64,000 bases of DNA from Sthenelais limicola (GCA_942159475.1 OW804096.1:125416941-125480940); one strand, 5' to 3'; shown: positions 9,126-24,044, counted from the first letter of the stretch. Translations and numbers: made by a program. The notes: generated from the sequence alone by a model not told the origin.

Positions 9126-11358
9126 TATAGCTTAATTCGTGATATGGCTCAACGAGTATAACATGAAATTCTTCGATCCATACTCGAGATCTGTGACCCG
9201 TGAATTAAATTCTAATTGATTGAAATTATTGAGAAGCTATTTAGAAGCGACATATCGGGGGAAAGTATGGAGTCGATTTTATATGTGTATCAGTATTAAG
9301 AGAACTATTATCTTGAGCTATGTATCATTCAATTTGTTGGGACAGTTGTGGGGTCATGAATACTAAGACCTTAGTTAGAGCATCATGACTCTCTGTATGA
9401 GTGTATATTCCCCACATATATATGTCCAATCATTAATTTAAAAAAATACAAAAAGAGATGGGTAAAGCACTTGATGAATTTTGTAATCCACTGTTTGGCT
9501 AAACTTATGTATAAGTTAAAAAACGAGACAAACAAAATGTAGTGTATTATTAGAAGTGTTAGATTACAATATAAAAGAAAGAAATTTCATTCTTCTGTCT
9601 TTCACATTGTTTTACATTCTCAGGAGACAAATGAAATAGACATTATAAACAAGACACATAGATACGTTAACCACCAACTTTTACCAATTTAATATCAATA
9701 TTAATCGACAATAATTATCATTATACAAAACACAATATAATCACCGTAATCTATTAAAGTATTGTATTGTGTTAAATATTCTCGGGAATTTGTTATAAAT
9801 GTTAACGGTCATTTTGTACTAAAATATGTGGTTGTTTTGTTTTGGGAGATCCTATTATTAGACGAGTGATGATATCATGCGCTTGAGTGCTGAACACTGA
9901 CCCGTTTGGCATAATTTGGGATCCGGTCAAGAGTTCTGGAGTGCGACTTTAGTTTTTTGTTGACGTCAGCTGATACTCACGTATTGTTCGAATGGAGGTA
10001 ATGGAGAGCATGTGTGCGTGTGTATGTGTATCATATACTCATACATGTATACACACATACATGTATGTACGTGTGCACATATATGTGTGTATATTCCTAT
10101 CCATTATAGTTTTACTTATTTGGCGGTAGCATTACTATAGTGACGTTAATTCCATGTAAAGGCAAGTCATGAATAGAGTAACCACTCACCAACTGTAGAC
10201 AGCTGATGAGAATGTCTTCGGTAGATTGCACTTCAGTTAATCGCATAAAATGTAACGTCAACCACAACGATTCAACATCATTCGTTTATAACTACTGATC
10301 AGAAGATAAACGTAAATTGGGTCTAAACCAGGGATCTGTGATATAATGTTGTAATAAGCTTGGTTAATGTTCATTATGCATTGGGCTTATGTCTATTGAG
10401 TTATGCAACAGGCTGGCTCAATAATGGTCTATGTCTGCCAAGGCCTTAGCCTGCCTGTTAAGTGAACTTGGAAATGCGTAAATAACAATCGCTCCATAGG
10501 CTCATGAATGCAGTCTAAGAGAGCTGACCATCATGGGGGTAGTATATTACTGCATGCATACCTCGCTGTAACCGATTGTTCTTCCCTTTAATTTAATTCT
10601 TAAGGATTAGATAAGGATAATAATGGACTTTTGTCGAATTCATTTATTGGTTCCTGTCTGAGGACAAAATCAAACTTCACAACCATTGATTAATTAAAAT
10701 TACATGGGACTTCACCCCTTGGTGGTTGTGTGTTGAGGTCATTATGGATCACAATAAATTAGTTTAGTTCTAATAATGGTCTGTAACAGTTACTGTGGAT
10801 TGCTTTCTGGAATAACGATATAAATAATTGAAGTTCATACAGTCAATCATATGAAATAGGAAATAGTTATTCTATTTTTGTTAATGAAAGGTGACAGCTA
10901 ATATTTGTAGACTCGTCGCACCACATAATCATGCCAATATGAGAATGTGCTTCCTGTCATTTGGTACCGGAATTATGTATGATCGTCCTTTTGTAATGAT
11001 ACATACATGAAGGCACAAACACAACCTTGCATGATATTAAGACTTGGTATTTGAAGCATAGATCGTCAATACAATTTCACAATGTTCGGAAATAACCTAT
11101 TGGAATGGAATTGAATTGAATTAATCAATAAACAGTAAACAATTAGACCATTGTTTGCCATTTGACCTCTTTCAGTTTTATGGTATGTTTAGACGCCCTT
11201 AATTAGACGATTACATCAACATTTACACACGTTGATCAATCTACATCCCTATCCTATAACTCAACTGTTTCTGCACGTGCACATGTAAGCTAGATTTGCA
11301 AAGCCTCGAGTTAATAAAACCAATTGGACATGACCCGGACCCAGGGATGTTTCTAATA
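9126..11358. other. Non-coding interval with TG/CA-rich patch
   Basis: No gene seen. An alternating purine-pyrimidine patch (TGTGTGCGTG..., ATGTATACACACATACATG) covers about 10011-10092 and could adopt Z-DNA or cruciform forms. A full CRE-type octamer (TGACGTCA) occurs near 9961. Nothing else is distinctive. Confidence 0.6.
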
Positions 11359-11861
11359 GGGTCTATCCACTGCTGCGTATAGGCCCTAAATATGGCTTGA
11401 GTATGGTATGAGTATAGCCTTGCATATAGCTAGCGGCTCGTACTCCTGAGCCCATTCTCACCAGTGGATATACCCTTGCAACTGACCGCGCCACCCATTC
11501 AACATGCGTATGGTCGGCGGCTCATACTCAGCAGCCGCGGCCCATACTCACCACATACTCACCAATATCAAAACTTTTTGATATTTGGGTGCGCATACGC
11601 ACAGCCGCCCCGTGTGTATGGTGACGTCAGCGGTGATTAGCCAATCAGAGACCAGCTTATCTCCACACTCATACACACAACTAAGAGTATAGCCGCGGCA
11701 GTGGATATGGAAAAATCGGGTGCGGCGATTAAGGAGAATAACCTCTTTGTGATGATTATATACACAAAGGCAGGCATATATATGCAAGGTTCGGCGGCCA
11801 GCCTCCCTGCTCACCATACTCAGCGCCATACTCACGGCCATACGCAGCAGTGGATAGACCC
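11359..11861. mobile_element. MITE-like DNA transposon, 503 bp
   Basis: Terminal inverted repeats: the left end is GGGTCTATCCACTGCTGCG at 11359-11377, extending to 11385. The right end is its reverse complement at 11836-11861. They are perfect for 22 bp, with one indel at the inner end. The interior is GC-richer than its surroundings and carries about eight short CATACTC/GAGTATG motifs in both orientations, plus a central palindrome at 11564-11585. It has no transposase. Target-site duplication is unclear (TAATA on the left, CATTAAG on the right). The 141-codon open frame on the minus strand lies within this repeat and is not a gene. Confidence 0.8.
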
Positions 11862-14800
11862 CATTAAGCGCCCACATCACGCTGATATATCCATGCCCGC
11901 CGGGGGCTCTACGTGAGAAACAGCGTGCTGAAGGTATGCACAATAAGAGATATGAAGCTTGGGAATGTCTCAATTAGCTAATCTATGACAAGTCTCATAT
12001 AAATTGTTTAGGAATGGTCTGACCAGGGTGAGTATCGTCTGCCATTTTATAGGTCTACAAGAACATGCTGGGATATAGTATACTTGGTTTATTGAAATGT
12101 TCATGGGAAATGACAAACTAATCTCAAGCCCAGGGACAAAATAGATTACCTGTTCAAATTAAGAATAATTAGAGGTATGATCGGTAGGCTATTATATACA
12201 TCTCGGCTTATTTTTCTATCTTATGTGTCATGTTTCCGCTCTACATTACATATTCTACATTTTATATTTGACTAAAACAAATAGGAATTCTCATCGTACC
12301 ATAGCAATAAATTAATTCGATTCAAGGGTATCCCAGATCAAATTATAGCTTACTCTGTAGGTGTTGTCTAGTATATACCTACACATATAAACCAACGTTT
12401 GAGACCACTGCTGTTAGTCAATTAGATATAATGTGGCTGGTTCCTACCAAAATTATGAGCGTTGTATGATTTTCACTTTTCTTGCATTCTAAGTTCTCTT
12501 ATTTTCACTCTTGCCTAGAATATCAAAATACTAAAATAACACGATTACGCAATGTAACTGTAAAATATGGTTCCTTTCCTAGGCAACCGGGAGTTCTATA
12601 ACTTGTGTTATAACTTGTGTGCTGTGTGAATTGCTCCTTAGATGCATCGATCAATATCTCAGCTATATTTTCCACCTTGAATGATATCTTTGCTTAAAGA
12701 TCTCACTTCGTCGTGTCTTTTCAGGCGGCCCTTTAATCTAAGCCTTCTCGTCAGAAGTTCAGATCATAATGCAGCATAAATTTCTCTTTCTCTAAACTTA
12801 TGCTGCAAAGTACAGATCACATTCTAGCAGAGCTACACATGGGTGCCTTGCAAGACAGAAGGGTCAATATTGCGTTCTATAGGTTAGAGGGCTTATTCGA
12901 TATTGCTGCAATTTATTTACAGCATATATCAATGACCTTTGAAGCTGGCCTTTATTTTCGGTAGCTATTTATGATCTGGATCCTTCTTACTGTACCATTC
13001 CCTCAGTAGATGAGGAAACGTAAAGTAACGTAAAAAGGGAAAAGCCATAGCGGAGGCCGGAGACATGTAATAAAGGTAAATATTGCTCCGCTCCTTCAGT
13101 ACGACTATCTTCCCAAAGTCAGAAGTATATGTGACGATGGTCATTGCAATGTCCATTTCTGAAGACTCCTTATTTTCCGCTGAAGTGACCGGATGCTCAT
13201 ATATCTGGGCATAAATACCATTATTCCAGAGAAGTCCCGGCAGGGATGTGGAATATAGACGTAACCATGATATATGACAGATATTTGAGGGGATATAATT
13301 ATAGACATGTACATCGAAGTCTATTATTCCTTTCAATGAACCTCGAATGAGAGTTTCCTTAACCTAAAGTTACAGTTAACATCCTGGAGCGAGTGTTAAT
13401 AGATACCCCCTTATACCCAAAGGTCAGATTTATACATCCAATTGCAAGACTAACTGAAAGGTGAGCACATGAACTGGGGAACCTTAACATAAGCCCTGCC
13501 TCGGGGCAAGGCTCCACGACGTGCTTCTATTGGCCTGATTAAATATCGCCAATATCACGTGGCCGTACGTTATCAATACTGGCCTCCCTATTGGCACTAG
13601 GCGACGGGCATTGGGTAGATGTAGAAGGCATTAAATGTGTCCATACATTTCGGGATTTAAATTCGATTCCATTTAAATGCACTATACACTTATATAATTC
13701 ATTATGGATAGGTATGTCCAATGGAAACATAAATCCGACTTTTAATTTTAACCGAGGAAGAACTTTAGCTATTAAAATGGTCAGTATGGGAATCCTCTGA
13801 CCTATATAGGGAAAACAGCCCTAAGTTTTTTTTAAATAGATGAATTTTCAGATCTCCAATTGTTTTTTCATTCTCTGATCTCTAGGACGTCATCATGGTT
13901 TGATACCAGTGACTAGGATGAGATATTAAAAATTGTAAAAGATTTTGTTTCATGCATGAAAAACAAGTAAATATGTGTTTTTCTGACATTTATGTGGAAG
14001 GCTTTTGCATGTACTCCATCCTCTAACTTATCTGCATCCAGCATCAAATTGTGTGAACATTGGGAATTGGAAAAACTGTATATCCACAGGTTCAATGCAA
14101 GATATTATATTGACATTGAAGAGTCGATATTCTTTTATCCAATTTAATCAAAAGGAACAATATTGCAATGATATATTGCTTCTCTCAAACAGATCCCACA
14201 AAATTATAGTATAGTATTATGATACAGCAGAAAATGTACATGTATAAGTATAACAACATAAATATATGTTATTTCCAGAAAATATTCAGATATACAATCA
14301 AACACTATGTACTACAATGTAATATCAAACCCATTTCGTCACTCTGAAAGGACACATTCCCGACGTAATACTATATATATAGATCGATTAACGTTTTCCC
14401 AATCGCTGCCTATGGGTGGTTTCACAACTGCTCGCCTCGTGGCGCCACTGAGTACGTCAATGTGCTGGTACTCCTAACTATTGAATACGGGAGAGCAGCT
14501 GGGGACCTACTCAGAGCTTTTGAGACGTCCAGACGTTTAACCGCGCCTCCATGACTCGTGCACTCCGGAATGGAACCTAACAGACACACATGTATGTATA
14601 TAGGAAGGAAAACCTAACCAAAATACCAGCCAGTATCCACCAGGTATTGTCAAGAGTTCCTCTCGATGCAGTGTAGTTTTGGACATTATTGTGCGATTTG
14701 TTGACATTCTGCCTACACGCTCATTCATTCATAGGCTGCCCATTCATTCATATGGAATCTAACTACAACCAGTTTCCTTCGGGTCTCTCTACGCATGGTG

Positions 14801-15139
14801 ACTGGGAGTGGAGTTGGGAGGAACGGAGAGGGAGAATCGAATGTGGCTTCACTAGACTTTATAGGGTTGACCAACTTTGAGGATGCAACTTAATTAAAAG
14901 ACAGTGTCAAGTTCTTGATTACATTGCACTATTGGGGATCTGACTTGGTGCAGGAGGAATTGTAGCATGAGATGTAATCAAAGAGGGAGGTATAGACGGG
15001 GATGTGGATTCAACCTGTACCCTAAATCTCAAAGGAAACGCCTAAATAGAGGACTCAGGGTCAGTTGAGAGGCGGAGAGTGACATACTTGAATCAACTGT
15101 GAGATCAGCACATGTATATAAAGCAGAACCTATAGGATT
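11862..15139. other. Non-coding interval with a small hairpin
   Basis: No supported gene. The longest open run (minus strand, 12965-13336, 123 codons) begins at TTG and is within chance length. An inverted repeat at 12771-12808 (TGCAGCATAA / TTATGCTGCA around an 18-base pyrimidine-rich loop, 13 of 14 bases pairing when extended) is the only structured element. The flanks do not extend the stem convincingly enough to call a microRNA. Confidence 0.5.
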
Positions 15140-15560
15140 CTAAACCTCTGTATACTTTTATTTGCCCTCTTTTACTTTTCCTCCAGCCGTCTCAGTCTAC
15201 TATTCTCCCATGTCTTTCTCGATAGTCTTCCACTGATCTCTTCTTAATCTTAGCTAGCAAAAGTCTCCATTCTATTTCCCTTGATTAAAACACCCTTTCA
15301 TCTATTATGTCCTCCACCAATTCTAATTTCTTTTCCTGTAAAATTCCCTCACATCCTACCGACAAATGACTCTTGACAAAGCCCACTCCTAGCATTTCCT
15401 CCTGTTCCCTCTCTCCTTTATTTTCCCGAGTCTATACCTATAATCTGAGAAGTATCCCTGTCTCATCCCACCATTCTCTCATGATTCTCTGTCTCCACCT
15501 CTCATCGACCACTCACTGTCTGCGTTGCTAGAGCCATTCCCTTTATCTCTATTACCTCTA
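15140..15560 (+). repeat. Polypyrimidine-rich tract
   Basis: About 420 bp strongly biased to C and T on the plus strand without a simple repeat unit (for example CTCTTTTACTTTTCCTCC). Similar tracts recur near 36.9, 51.1 and 60.75 kb, with purine-rich counterparts elsewhere. It has no coding content. The bias produces spurious Ser/Leu/Phe-rich open frames. Confidence 0.6.
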
Positions 15561-18500
15561 TAGCCAACCCTATACATTGGCATTACGGAATTACCAGTTT
15601 TTGCACAAGTGACACAAGAGCCATGCAGCAAGAGGATAGAGAAAGTACTAAGTAGGCTTTATGTGCTGAGCTTAAAAAGGTGGGTGGCACTTTCTCCCTT
15701 TGTTGTATTTGTATATGAATGAGCATTACCTACAATGGTTGAGACCAATAGACAGGAACGATGGGGGAATGAGAGAGGAATGGGAATCGTATTGACGCCT
15801 AGGGGCGGGGGGAGAAGAGTATTTATTAGATAAAGGATCGGGTGGACAGTCAGCAGACTTAACATTTCTTTGGCATAACTCGTTCCAAAGGGGTTATTAA
15901 CCATAATGGGGGCAGGTGATGGCCCAGCCTGGGCCAAATGTAAAAACACTGCCAATTGGATGGATCACATCTCCGGTGGTCAGCTTAAACAATAGAAAAA
16001 GAAAATTATGAAATTCATTTCCCAGAAAGGAAATATGAAGGTTAATGTAATGCAAAAATAAATTGTTACATCTGGCGTATTGGATCTGATACGACAGATG
16101 AAATAACGTCTGTACCATCATCGGTAAGAGACCTAATAGTTTTTTCAGTCTCCTAGGCTACATGGAAGATTCCACTTCAATGATTTCCATTCCGATAAAA
16201 TCTCAGTGAAGAATGCTTCAGGGCGCAGGTCTGAAAGGATGGAATTAGCTTTGGTACGGCTCTTTATTTAGAATGCGAAGAAAACGTTCATGCACGGATA
16301 AAAAGGATAATACGGCGGCAGAGGCGACATCCTAAAGTTCATAACCAGCTGTCTTTCCTTTGATAAATGGAAGAGATATGGAAAAGTGCCCTGAGACACG
16401 AGGAAGGGGTACAAATTCAATGTTGTATATTGGAATCGTTGCTTGTATACTGTCGGATCAAACTTCGCTTATTTTTTTCTTCTCGCTATAGAAACATTGA
16501 TGCACACCATTATTAAGGGGATACCATCCCTTTAGTGAGTGCAAGGGCGGGCGAATTGGTGCCTTGGGACCTTCGCTAGGGTCGTATAGGGGATGGGTGG
16601 ATATCGAGTTCGGGAAAAGGGAGCAGACAATGTAGAAAACATTTGATCTGTCCTCATTGCGCTTTAAACGAATGATTATATTGTTAGGCATGGTTAGAAA
16701 GTGGGTGGGAATTGGATTAGTGTCTCCAGGGGATGGAGAGGATAGAAGGTGGATAATCTAGTACTGATGGGAATGTGGGATTTGGGATAAAGAGACAGGG
16801 ATTGCCTTGCCTATGGGGAAAACCGGCGCAGATGCTTTTGTAAAATACTTAATGGATATTCAAGTTTTTATGTCTCAAATAATTATTGGCCTAATGTAAC
16901 GGTACAGTTCCATGAAATTGGTTGAACCTACGTCCTCGACCTACTCATTTCCGATTAATACAAGTCATTCCCGGACAATGGTCTATTAGTATTGAGCACA
17001 ATATTCACAGCATTTATCCATTTTTGAGATACTCATTATTTATTCCAATCGGCGAAGGAGAGGCTGGGAATCCGATGAATACCAGAATAGGCACAGTCGG
17101 ATCCCAATCCTGTGGAAGCTGATCACGAAATGAAAAAATGTTCATCGCCAGTATTAAGAGTTAAACAGAGTTGTGTGAGTGAATCAGGAGGTGGATCTAG
17201 TGCAGAGATGGATTGGCATGGTTAGGGCGGTCAGGAGGTGCGGAGCCGGGTACAGTGTTAGGGCAAGGGATGTCTGATGTATCTAATGGGTGTCAATCGA
17301 CTAAATCATTGGAAAGGTCTTTATTTATCCCCTGGGAGAGAGGCATTTCAAAGATGTTCAGAACGTCACGCTAACAATCGTTCGTGCAATGCATCGACTA
17401 TAGTGGCTTTGATGTTGGGTTGCCCATACATGAGAGAAATTCGTTCCCCACATCTTAATCATTGTTTAACGTGTGGAGTATTGTTAAGCAGCAAGGTTTG
17501 AACCGATATCATGTATTGCATTGTATAACGGGCAGAACATGAGGTTCCATGCATGTATAGTGGCCCATACCTTTAAGACGCCCCAAGTGCACTTTAGCTC
17601 CTCCAGTACCCCCAAGTTTTATGCGAACACACAAGCGAGCTTGCTCGCAGCATGTCTGGAGATATTAAGCTCTAACAAGGACATTCGGAGACATGACTTA
17701 CATCCAGCTAAAGGAGATTGCACGAATTAAAACAAAGGGAATTCCTCCATTATGTTGTGTTGAGGCAGCCTGTAACCACTGGTTTCCCGTCCGATGGATG
17801 AAATTCCACCAAATTTCCTGTACTAATTTTACCTGCGGGACAAATTTAGGGAGGCAATATGAACCATCTGCGTTGCTTCCTGTTCATTTCCTATGTAATG
17901 GCGCCCAGCGGATGAGGGACAGGAGAAGAAACAATGCCTGCAGACTTCATGGATGGTCGTCATGGATGGCATCTGGGAAACCACAAATCGAGTCATTTGA
18001 AAGTGTCCTTGAAATCTGCTTGTTTCAGTGATTTCGGCTAATATAAGAATTGAGTAACCAAATGTTTTGAGTCTATCTGGTGATTGCGTGGTGTTATCAA
18101 AATTGCGATTAATATTCCCAAAGGAGAATTTCTTAGATCAAGAATCTCTCAGGTAGTTCTTAATATCGTAGCGCTGATACATTTAATGAAGAATGAAAAA
18201 AGCCATAAGATGGACATTAACCATCTAAATTAAAGTATGACAAGCAAATGTGCTAATTGTTATTTTGAAAATTTGAATTCTCTTATTTGTAGAGTTATAC
18301 ACACAGTAAAACAACTCTATGGGAGTTTCTTTGATTATTGTTAAGTAATTATTATGTGAGACAATTAATTAATTAATTGTGTATCTGCTCTGTCACGGTG
18401 TTTTGAATAAGAATATATATCATTAATGCTCCGTTACTGAAAGAGCATAGTTTATTGCCTAGAATCACCGATTTTCTAATAGTAATAGACAATAATCATG

Positions 18501-21500
18501 TTTGGACGATAGAGAAGTGACCGAGAGTGTATCAATAGAATATAAGCTCATTACATCTGGGTCGTGGATGTGGCGGTGCATAACAGGTTTAACTCCTTGC
18601 AATGCATTGCCCGAACCGTTGTATATAACAGTATGCTTGTTCCTATTACTTGACCAAACTCTAGAACTATATTTGCCGTTTTTCAGGGGATACTATCAAA
18701 ACTAAGCATAAACTTAGCATACCTCCCAGTGGCAACTATCGAAAGACCAAATGTGGTCAAATAATCCACCTTTTACGTTAATCTGAGGATAATGGGTATC
18801 ATAGGCTCCGTACTTAAATTTGTCAACTGGCATACTAGTTATGTGGATTGCTTTGCTCATGGTGAATCTTTAATGCTTCGCTAATATAATCATATCGCAT
18901 TTCCATTGTCATTGGCAGCCTTATGAAATATCAAACCCTTCCTTCTCCATAACTGTGGAAATAGTTCATGGCATTATAAGTCACGTCGAATGTCTGCGTT
19001 ATAATGCTTCCCGAAATAACCCCTTCTGTGTAAAGTATGCCGATAAGGTTATTTGTCTTAGTGAAATTCTCTTATACTTTACCCGGTTCTTAAAGTATTG
19101 AACGATTTGCAGCATAACTTTCAAACAGCAATCGTACTATTGACTTTATTCTCGAGGTATTTGGACGAGGCGTATAGCTAAATATCTATAAATGTTATTG
19201 TACTACACGATGGGCCTCCCAATGTTGATACTATAGCCTTAATGGGTCTAGGAATGGTGCTTGACCACTGAGTGTTAATGAAGTAAGGGCTGCTGCCTCC
19301 GTGAAAGAGCATAAATAAGGAATAAGTGCTTTGTCACCATTACAGCAAACATTACAAGATCACAACGACGTTTAGTGATCGATTATCTTGAACATAAAAG
19401 ACAAGAAGCATTCATTGCATAAATAGCTCTTATATCTGCCATTAGTATGAATTGCCACATGAATATGTCAAATATATCACGCTTCTTCAATTATCCTTGG
19501 GAATGGGCTAAACATATAAACTTCTGTTTAATGGCAATTATGTCGTTTACACAAAGCCGTGTTCATGGAAATTTATCTATCCACCCACTATTTTATCCAA
19601 GTTATTTTATTGTCACCTAATGGATGTAATACCCAGGGCGAAACAATAATATTGATGTGATTGATTAGCGTGCCTTCGTAACAATTCTTTTTGATGTATA
19701 GCAAGACAGTTCGCAAATATACAATATTCTTTTCTATAATGCGCACACCTTTAGAGTAGGGCTATATAAGTAACCATTCAGTTCTTCACTTCTAATAGTG
19801 CTTAGTGGTTTATCACCTCCAGCGCTATTCTTTGTCATACGTCTAGATGTTGTCAAGAATCGGTTTGTGTATACATACGAAGGCGCCCTAGTCACGTCAA
19901 AATAGGCACTGTATAAAAATGATTGTGGCATGAATATATATTATGGGCAATATAATGGCCAAGATTTATGGGCGTATAATAAAATGGTTAATGTATACAG
20001 ACAGATTTGTGTCTCTGAAAGAGGAACATAGCCAACATATTATGAAAACTACATTAGCAATTATTGTTGAATGAAGTCAGGTATATTATAAGTTGTCCAA
20101 GGTATTTTTAACTCCCATGGATCGGGAAAGTATGACCAATCGGAAATTCCTCTTATAAATGCTTTATACAGTTATATTAATACCACCAACCTGGCAGAAT
20201 ATTTCTGAGGCCAGGGAACAGCTAAGGCCCTCGAACTCCTTAGCAAAAAACGTGAGGGATCATAAAATATTTAATGCCAGGATTTCAAAGCATTCTGTGC
20301 TATCAAAACCAGCGGCACCATTGGCAAGCCTTTAAGAGTTCCCCTCCATATTCCAATCAAAGTGTAAAAGGCACTTCTAGAGAACTGCGCATTTCACTTA
20401 TCATATATAGAACAAGTTTATGAGTGTGACTGGTGGGCATTGATTTCCACAATATATGCATGTAATGAAGTATCAATAAGCAAGAGTAGAGTGGAGGATG
20501 GCCTCAGGGCTTGGAATATGGCAGCGCTATAAGAGACTTGTATGGACCTGTAATGCATATATTGTACTATTTATGGTTTGTTGGTAGGTCTACCAATGGA
20601 TGGCGAAATACAACGTTACTAGGAATATTCCCGAAGTGTATAAATATTCATTCGAGCCAGCTCCTCGTTGTATATATGGCTATGTTGAAAACATCCAATG
20701 ATAACATTTTTTTCCTTTCTGAACATACTCCTCTTTATTTATACTCAAGGGTGAATTGATTATACTCTTGGAAGTGTAATCTCTGATAACGGTATCTAAG
20801 AGTATTTCAGGTATAGCAGCATCGTCTTGCATATCATATCATAGAAGGACCATGAAAAGGTAAACAGAAAGAAGCTCAGATGTTGTGTCTGGGAAATGTC
20901 AAGGGAGGGATGTGGGGTTTCAAGAGGACTGATGTTACTGTTATACCTCAATAGATCCTTCATAAGGAGGGCTATCACAGGTGAATATGAAACGTACACC
21001 TGTCTTCTGCTGCAGAGAGAGAATTCGGGTGAGGTCATTGGCATTCGCTATCTCGCCATATTTTTCGATATTATACACACACTCAGTTGTGGGGCTAAAT
21101 TAAACGGATTAAACATTATGTATTTTAGACAAACCTACGGAATGACCACTTCGTGTATTGATCAGACAGTCCTATACATGTATATACAAACCGCGCACCC
21201 CCGAAAATGAATTTCATATGAAACTCGTATTGGTTCCCTGATTTCATTTGGTCCGTTTTGCTGCACTATATCTCAGAGGTATTTTTCACGATCTAGTATG
21301 AGTGTTTGGGCGCATGTAGATAATATAGCAAATTTGTCAGATTTGACAATTGTCAATATCTTCCCAGTGCAAACCAGACAGCATATATATATATATATAT
21401 ATATAATATATATATAGACCGGACAATAGGCTTCATGCTTTTGCATTGATGCAAACAGGTGATTTGTAAAGCCCACATTATCCAGACCTATTATGTGATG

Positions 21501-23644
21501 ATTGCAAAAAACATGTGTGACCAATGCACAATAATAATATGTTCAGTAGATGCGGCAGTCATATGAGGGCTGAGGGTACCTTCGATAGCTACAATTATTA
21601 TGAAATAACTCAAATTTTCATACCATACCACATGGCGAAATACAATGTTACTAGACAGCTAGTATTATTAGACAACTCTACTACATGCATCAATTGAATG
21701 TTGATGTGGTTTTCAAGTTTAACTATATCAGTTCTAAGCGGTTGCTTGAAGAATACTAGCTGTCTTGTTCCTGGCGGTTGCTACGCCTTTATATAGAACC
21801 ATATATGGCAAGCATTACAGACGTATAGGAGCTAGACAAAGTCCTTTTTTCTTCTTTCTAAATGTCGGGACCCTGGTCAATGGTTTAAGCCAGGCATTTA
21901 TGAGAGGGATCAGCAGGCCAAATCAGATCTTATAATTGGTAAAGATGTATCACCCTATTTGCTGATAGGTCTATATTCTTATAGTTCAATCTTATATTTA
22001 AAGCTCATAAATCAGAATATATTGATCCCTCTAAATTGGTCGTAAATGATTGATCGCTTTTCGGCAAGAGAGGTACATCAGTTAAAGTGGTCTCCTACAA
22101 CGCATTGATGAATTAATCCGACAATTTCATAAAGAACCTAAATATCTCTTCTGCTGTATTAAAAAGAAATCGTTCTTTATATTAGGCAATTAGGCAAACA
22201 ACAACATACAAATGGTATAAATAATAGATAATACCAACTCTTTTTTCTACTGAATTAGTCAAATGGACAATTTCTAATGGAGCCCTGGGTGCAAAATTGG
22301 GCAGTCACGAGTAACATACATACATGTAGTCCTGCCTGTTATTATATATACTATGTGGGATATTTGGGAAATAAGATTTGATTCTGTACACGTTCCACTA
22401 AAGCAAAACATCTGCACGTACACAGCTCACACTATAGTCAATCTCTCACCCCTCTCACACACCGTGGACCTTATTTTATGACTAATGCATCGACCGTTGG
22501 CTCCTGTATTGACCTCTGCTATGCCTCTGTATGGCAGCTCTGGCACTGGCCGAGAGGGCCAGTATTTTGTGATCATGTAGGAGAACCCCAGGGTGAAATG
22601 GATCTGTTTGTATAATTCTGGATAGGGCGGGAACATTGGGAAAAGGTTAGAAGTGCTGGACTGACGGAGGATCGATGTAACAATGTTACGGATGGCTCTC
22701 GTTGGGGGATTGGGGAATAGGAATGGGGAGAGGGTCAAACAAGAGGGCAAAAACGGGGAGTTCGTGGAAGACAAGAGGGATTTAATTCTGGTATAATGTG
22801 GCAGGCAAGGGGCGTGTTAGTATTAAAATAGAACAAATTGTTCCATGCAATCATAGTAGTAACATTGATAATAACGTACGCAATAATTGCATTATTTTGT
22901 TGTGGAAGAGTGTGAAAATAGCGAACATTGGCCAACCGAATTAATAGAATGAAACATTGAGAGTGAATGACTCCTACTTAGTGGATGATGAAGTGGTTGG
23001 AGATGGCTGTAAGAGCTTGCAGGGTGAATGAAAGTGCATTGCATGTGGTCGAAGCACGAATGATGAAGCATGAACGCTGGCGTAGGGGCATACCTTATGA
23101 GGCCAGGAAAGAGAGAATGAATTGCGGGATGATGTATCTTCATCAATAAGAGCGATTGTTACGCTTCAAAGGAGATGAATATGCTTGAACTCATTTTGAA
23201 ACAGACTGGAGAATGAAAAGAGTCGGTCTTGATACAATAAAGGTTCTTACACCAAAAGTCACATTGACACGATCAAGATTTTAAATTTCAGAGATGATTG
23301 TGTGCCTATAGATGCATTGAAATCAATGGGTAACAGGAGTAGACGTATTGAATTGGAGGAAGAGGGCATCTCCCTTAATCACGAGCCAGTCGTGGGAAAT
23401 ACAAAGCAGTTGCTTATCCCCTCCGTGTCTATGCTGTCACGTCCGTGTCTGATCTATAAGCAGTTTGTATACTGTATATTTATTGTTGGCGACGTGTCAA
23501 TCTTGACATGGCCTGTCTAGGCAGCCTGCCGCATTGACATACGCCAATCAATATGCCAGAGTGTCACAAGAGATTGTCTCTGATGGCATAAACATTGACA
23601 TACACTTGATATGCTTCTGTGCACTTAAATGCGATGATTATAAC
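15561..23644. other. Long non-coding interval
   Basis: Eight kilobases without a supportable gene. Purine-rich patches lie at about 16690-16800 and 17180-17280. A perfect 18-bp palindrome of ATTA/TAAT homeodomain-type cores is at 18362-18379. A (TA)n microsatellite is at 21383-21416. A purine-rich patch near 22560-22780 explains the Pro/Ser-rich minus-strand open frames there. No terminal repeats or acceptor/donor pairs with an open frame were found. Confidence 0.55.
21383..21416. repeat. (TA)n microsatellite
   Basis: A nearly uninterrupted alternating TA run with a single phase slip (TATAATATA) in the middle. Confidence 0.95.
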
Positions 23645-24044
23645 TGTGACGTGTTTCCGGAAAATGAGTCATAAGTCGCAAAATTGATATTTTTCAAAGT
23701 GTTTTTTCCACAAGATCACATCATAGGAATGTTCTAATTCTTGGAGGGTTTATCACTTATAGCTATATCAATCGCTATATTAAATTTCAGGACAATCTAT
23801 GTAATATATCCTTTTGTTTTAGACTACATTAGTTACTTTACTGTTTATTGACTCTCAGAAATATTGGAAACTTTTTTTTTCAAAAACGAAAATATCAAAC
23901 TTAAAATCTAGAAATACTTATTAGATGATTAGACTGTTATGTTTACTATCATTGGAATCGACCTGATCTCATCTAGTCAAATATAATAGTATCTCAAAAT
24001 CTATTTTTTGCGACTTATGACTCATTTTACTTAAACACATCACA
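23645..24044. mobile_element. MITE family A, copy 1
   Basis: Terminal inverted repeats begin TGTGAYGTGTTT and continue through AAATGAGTCATAAGTCGCAA on both ends, with the AP-1 heptamer TGAGTCA at 23665-23671 and, inverted, at 24018-24024. It is about 400 bp, AT-rich and has no coding capacity. A second copy lies at 26065-26553 with the same terminal and subterminal wording (for example CAAACTTAAAAT and ATTGGAATC). No clear target-site duplication was seen. Confidence 0.8.

Noticed and set aside
11548..11973. 141-codon minus-strand open frame, the longest outside the exon array
   Set aside because: Lies almost wholly inside the 503-bp MITE and its CATACTC repeats; no domain, and within chance length.
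12771..12808. MicroRNA precursor
   Set aside because: The stem is only about 14 bp and does not extend into the flanks.
12965..13336. 123-codon minus-strand open frame
   Set aside because: Begins at TTG, no splice context or recognisable motif, and near the maximum chance length expected for this base composition.
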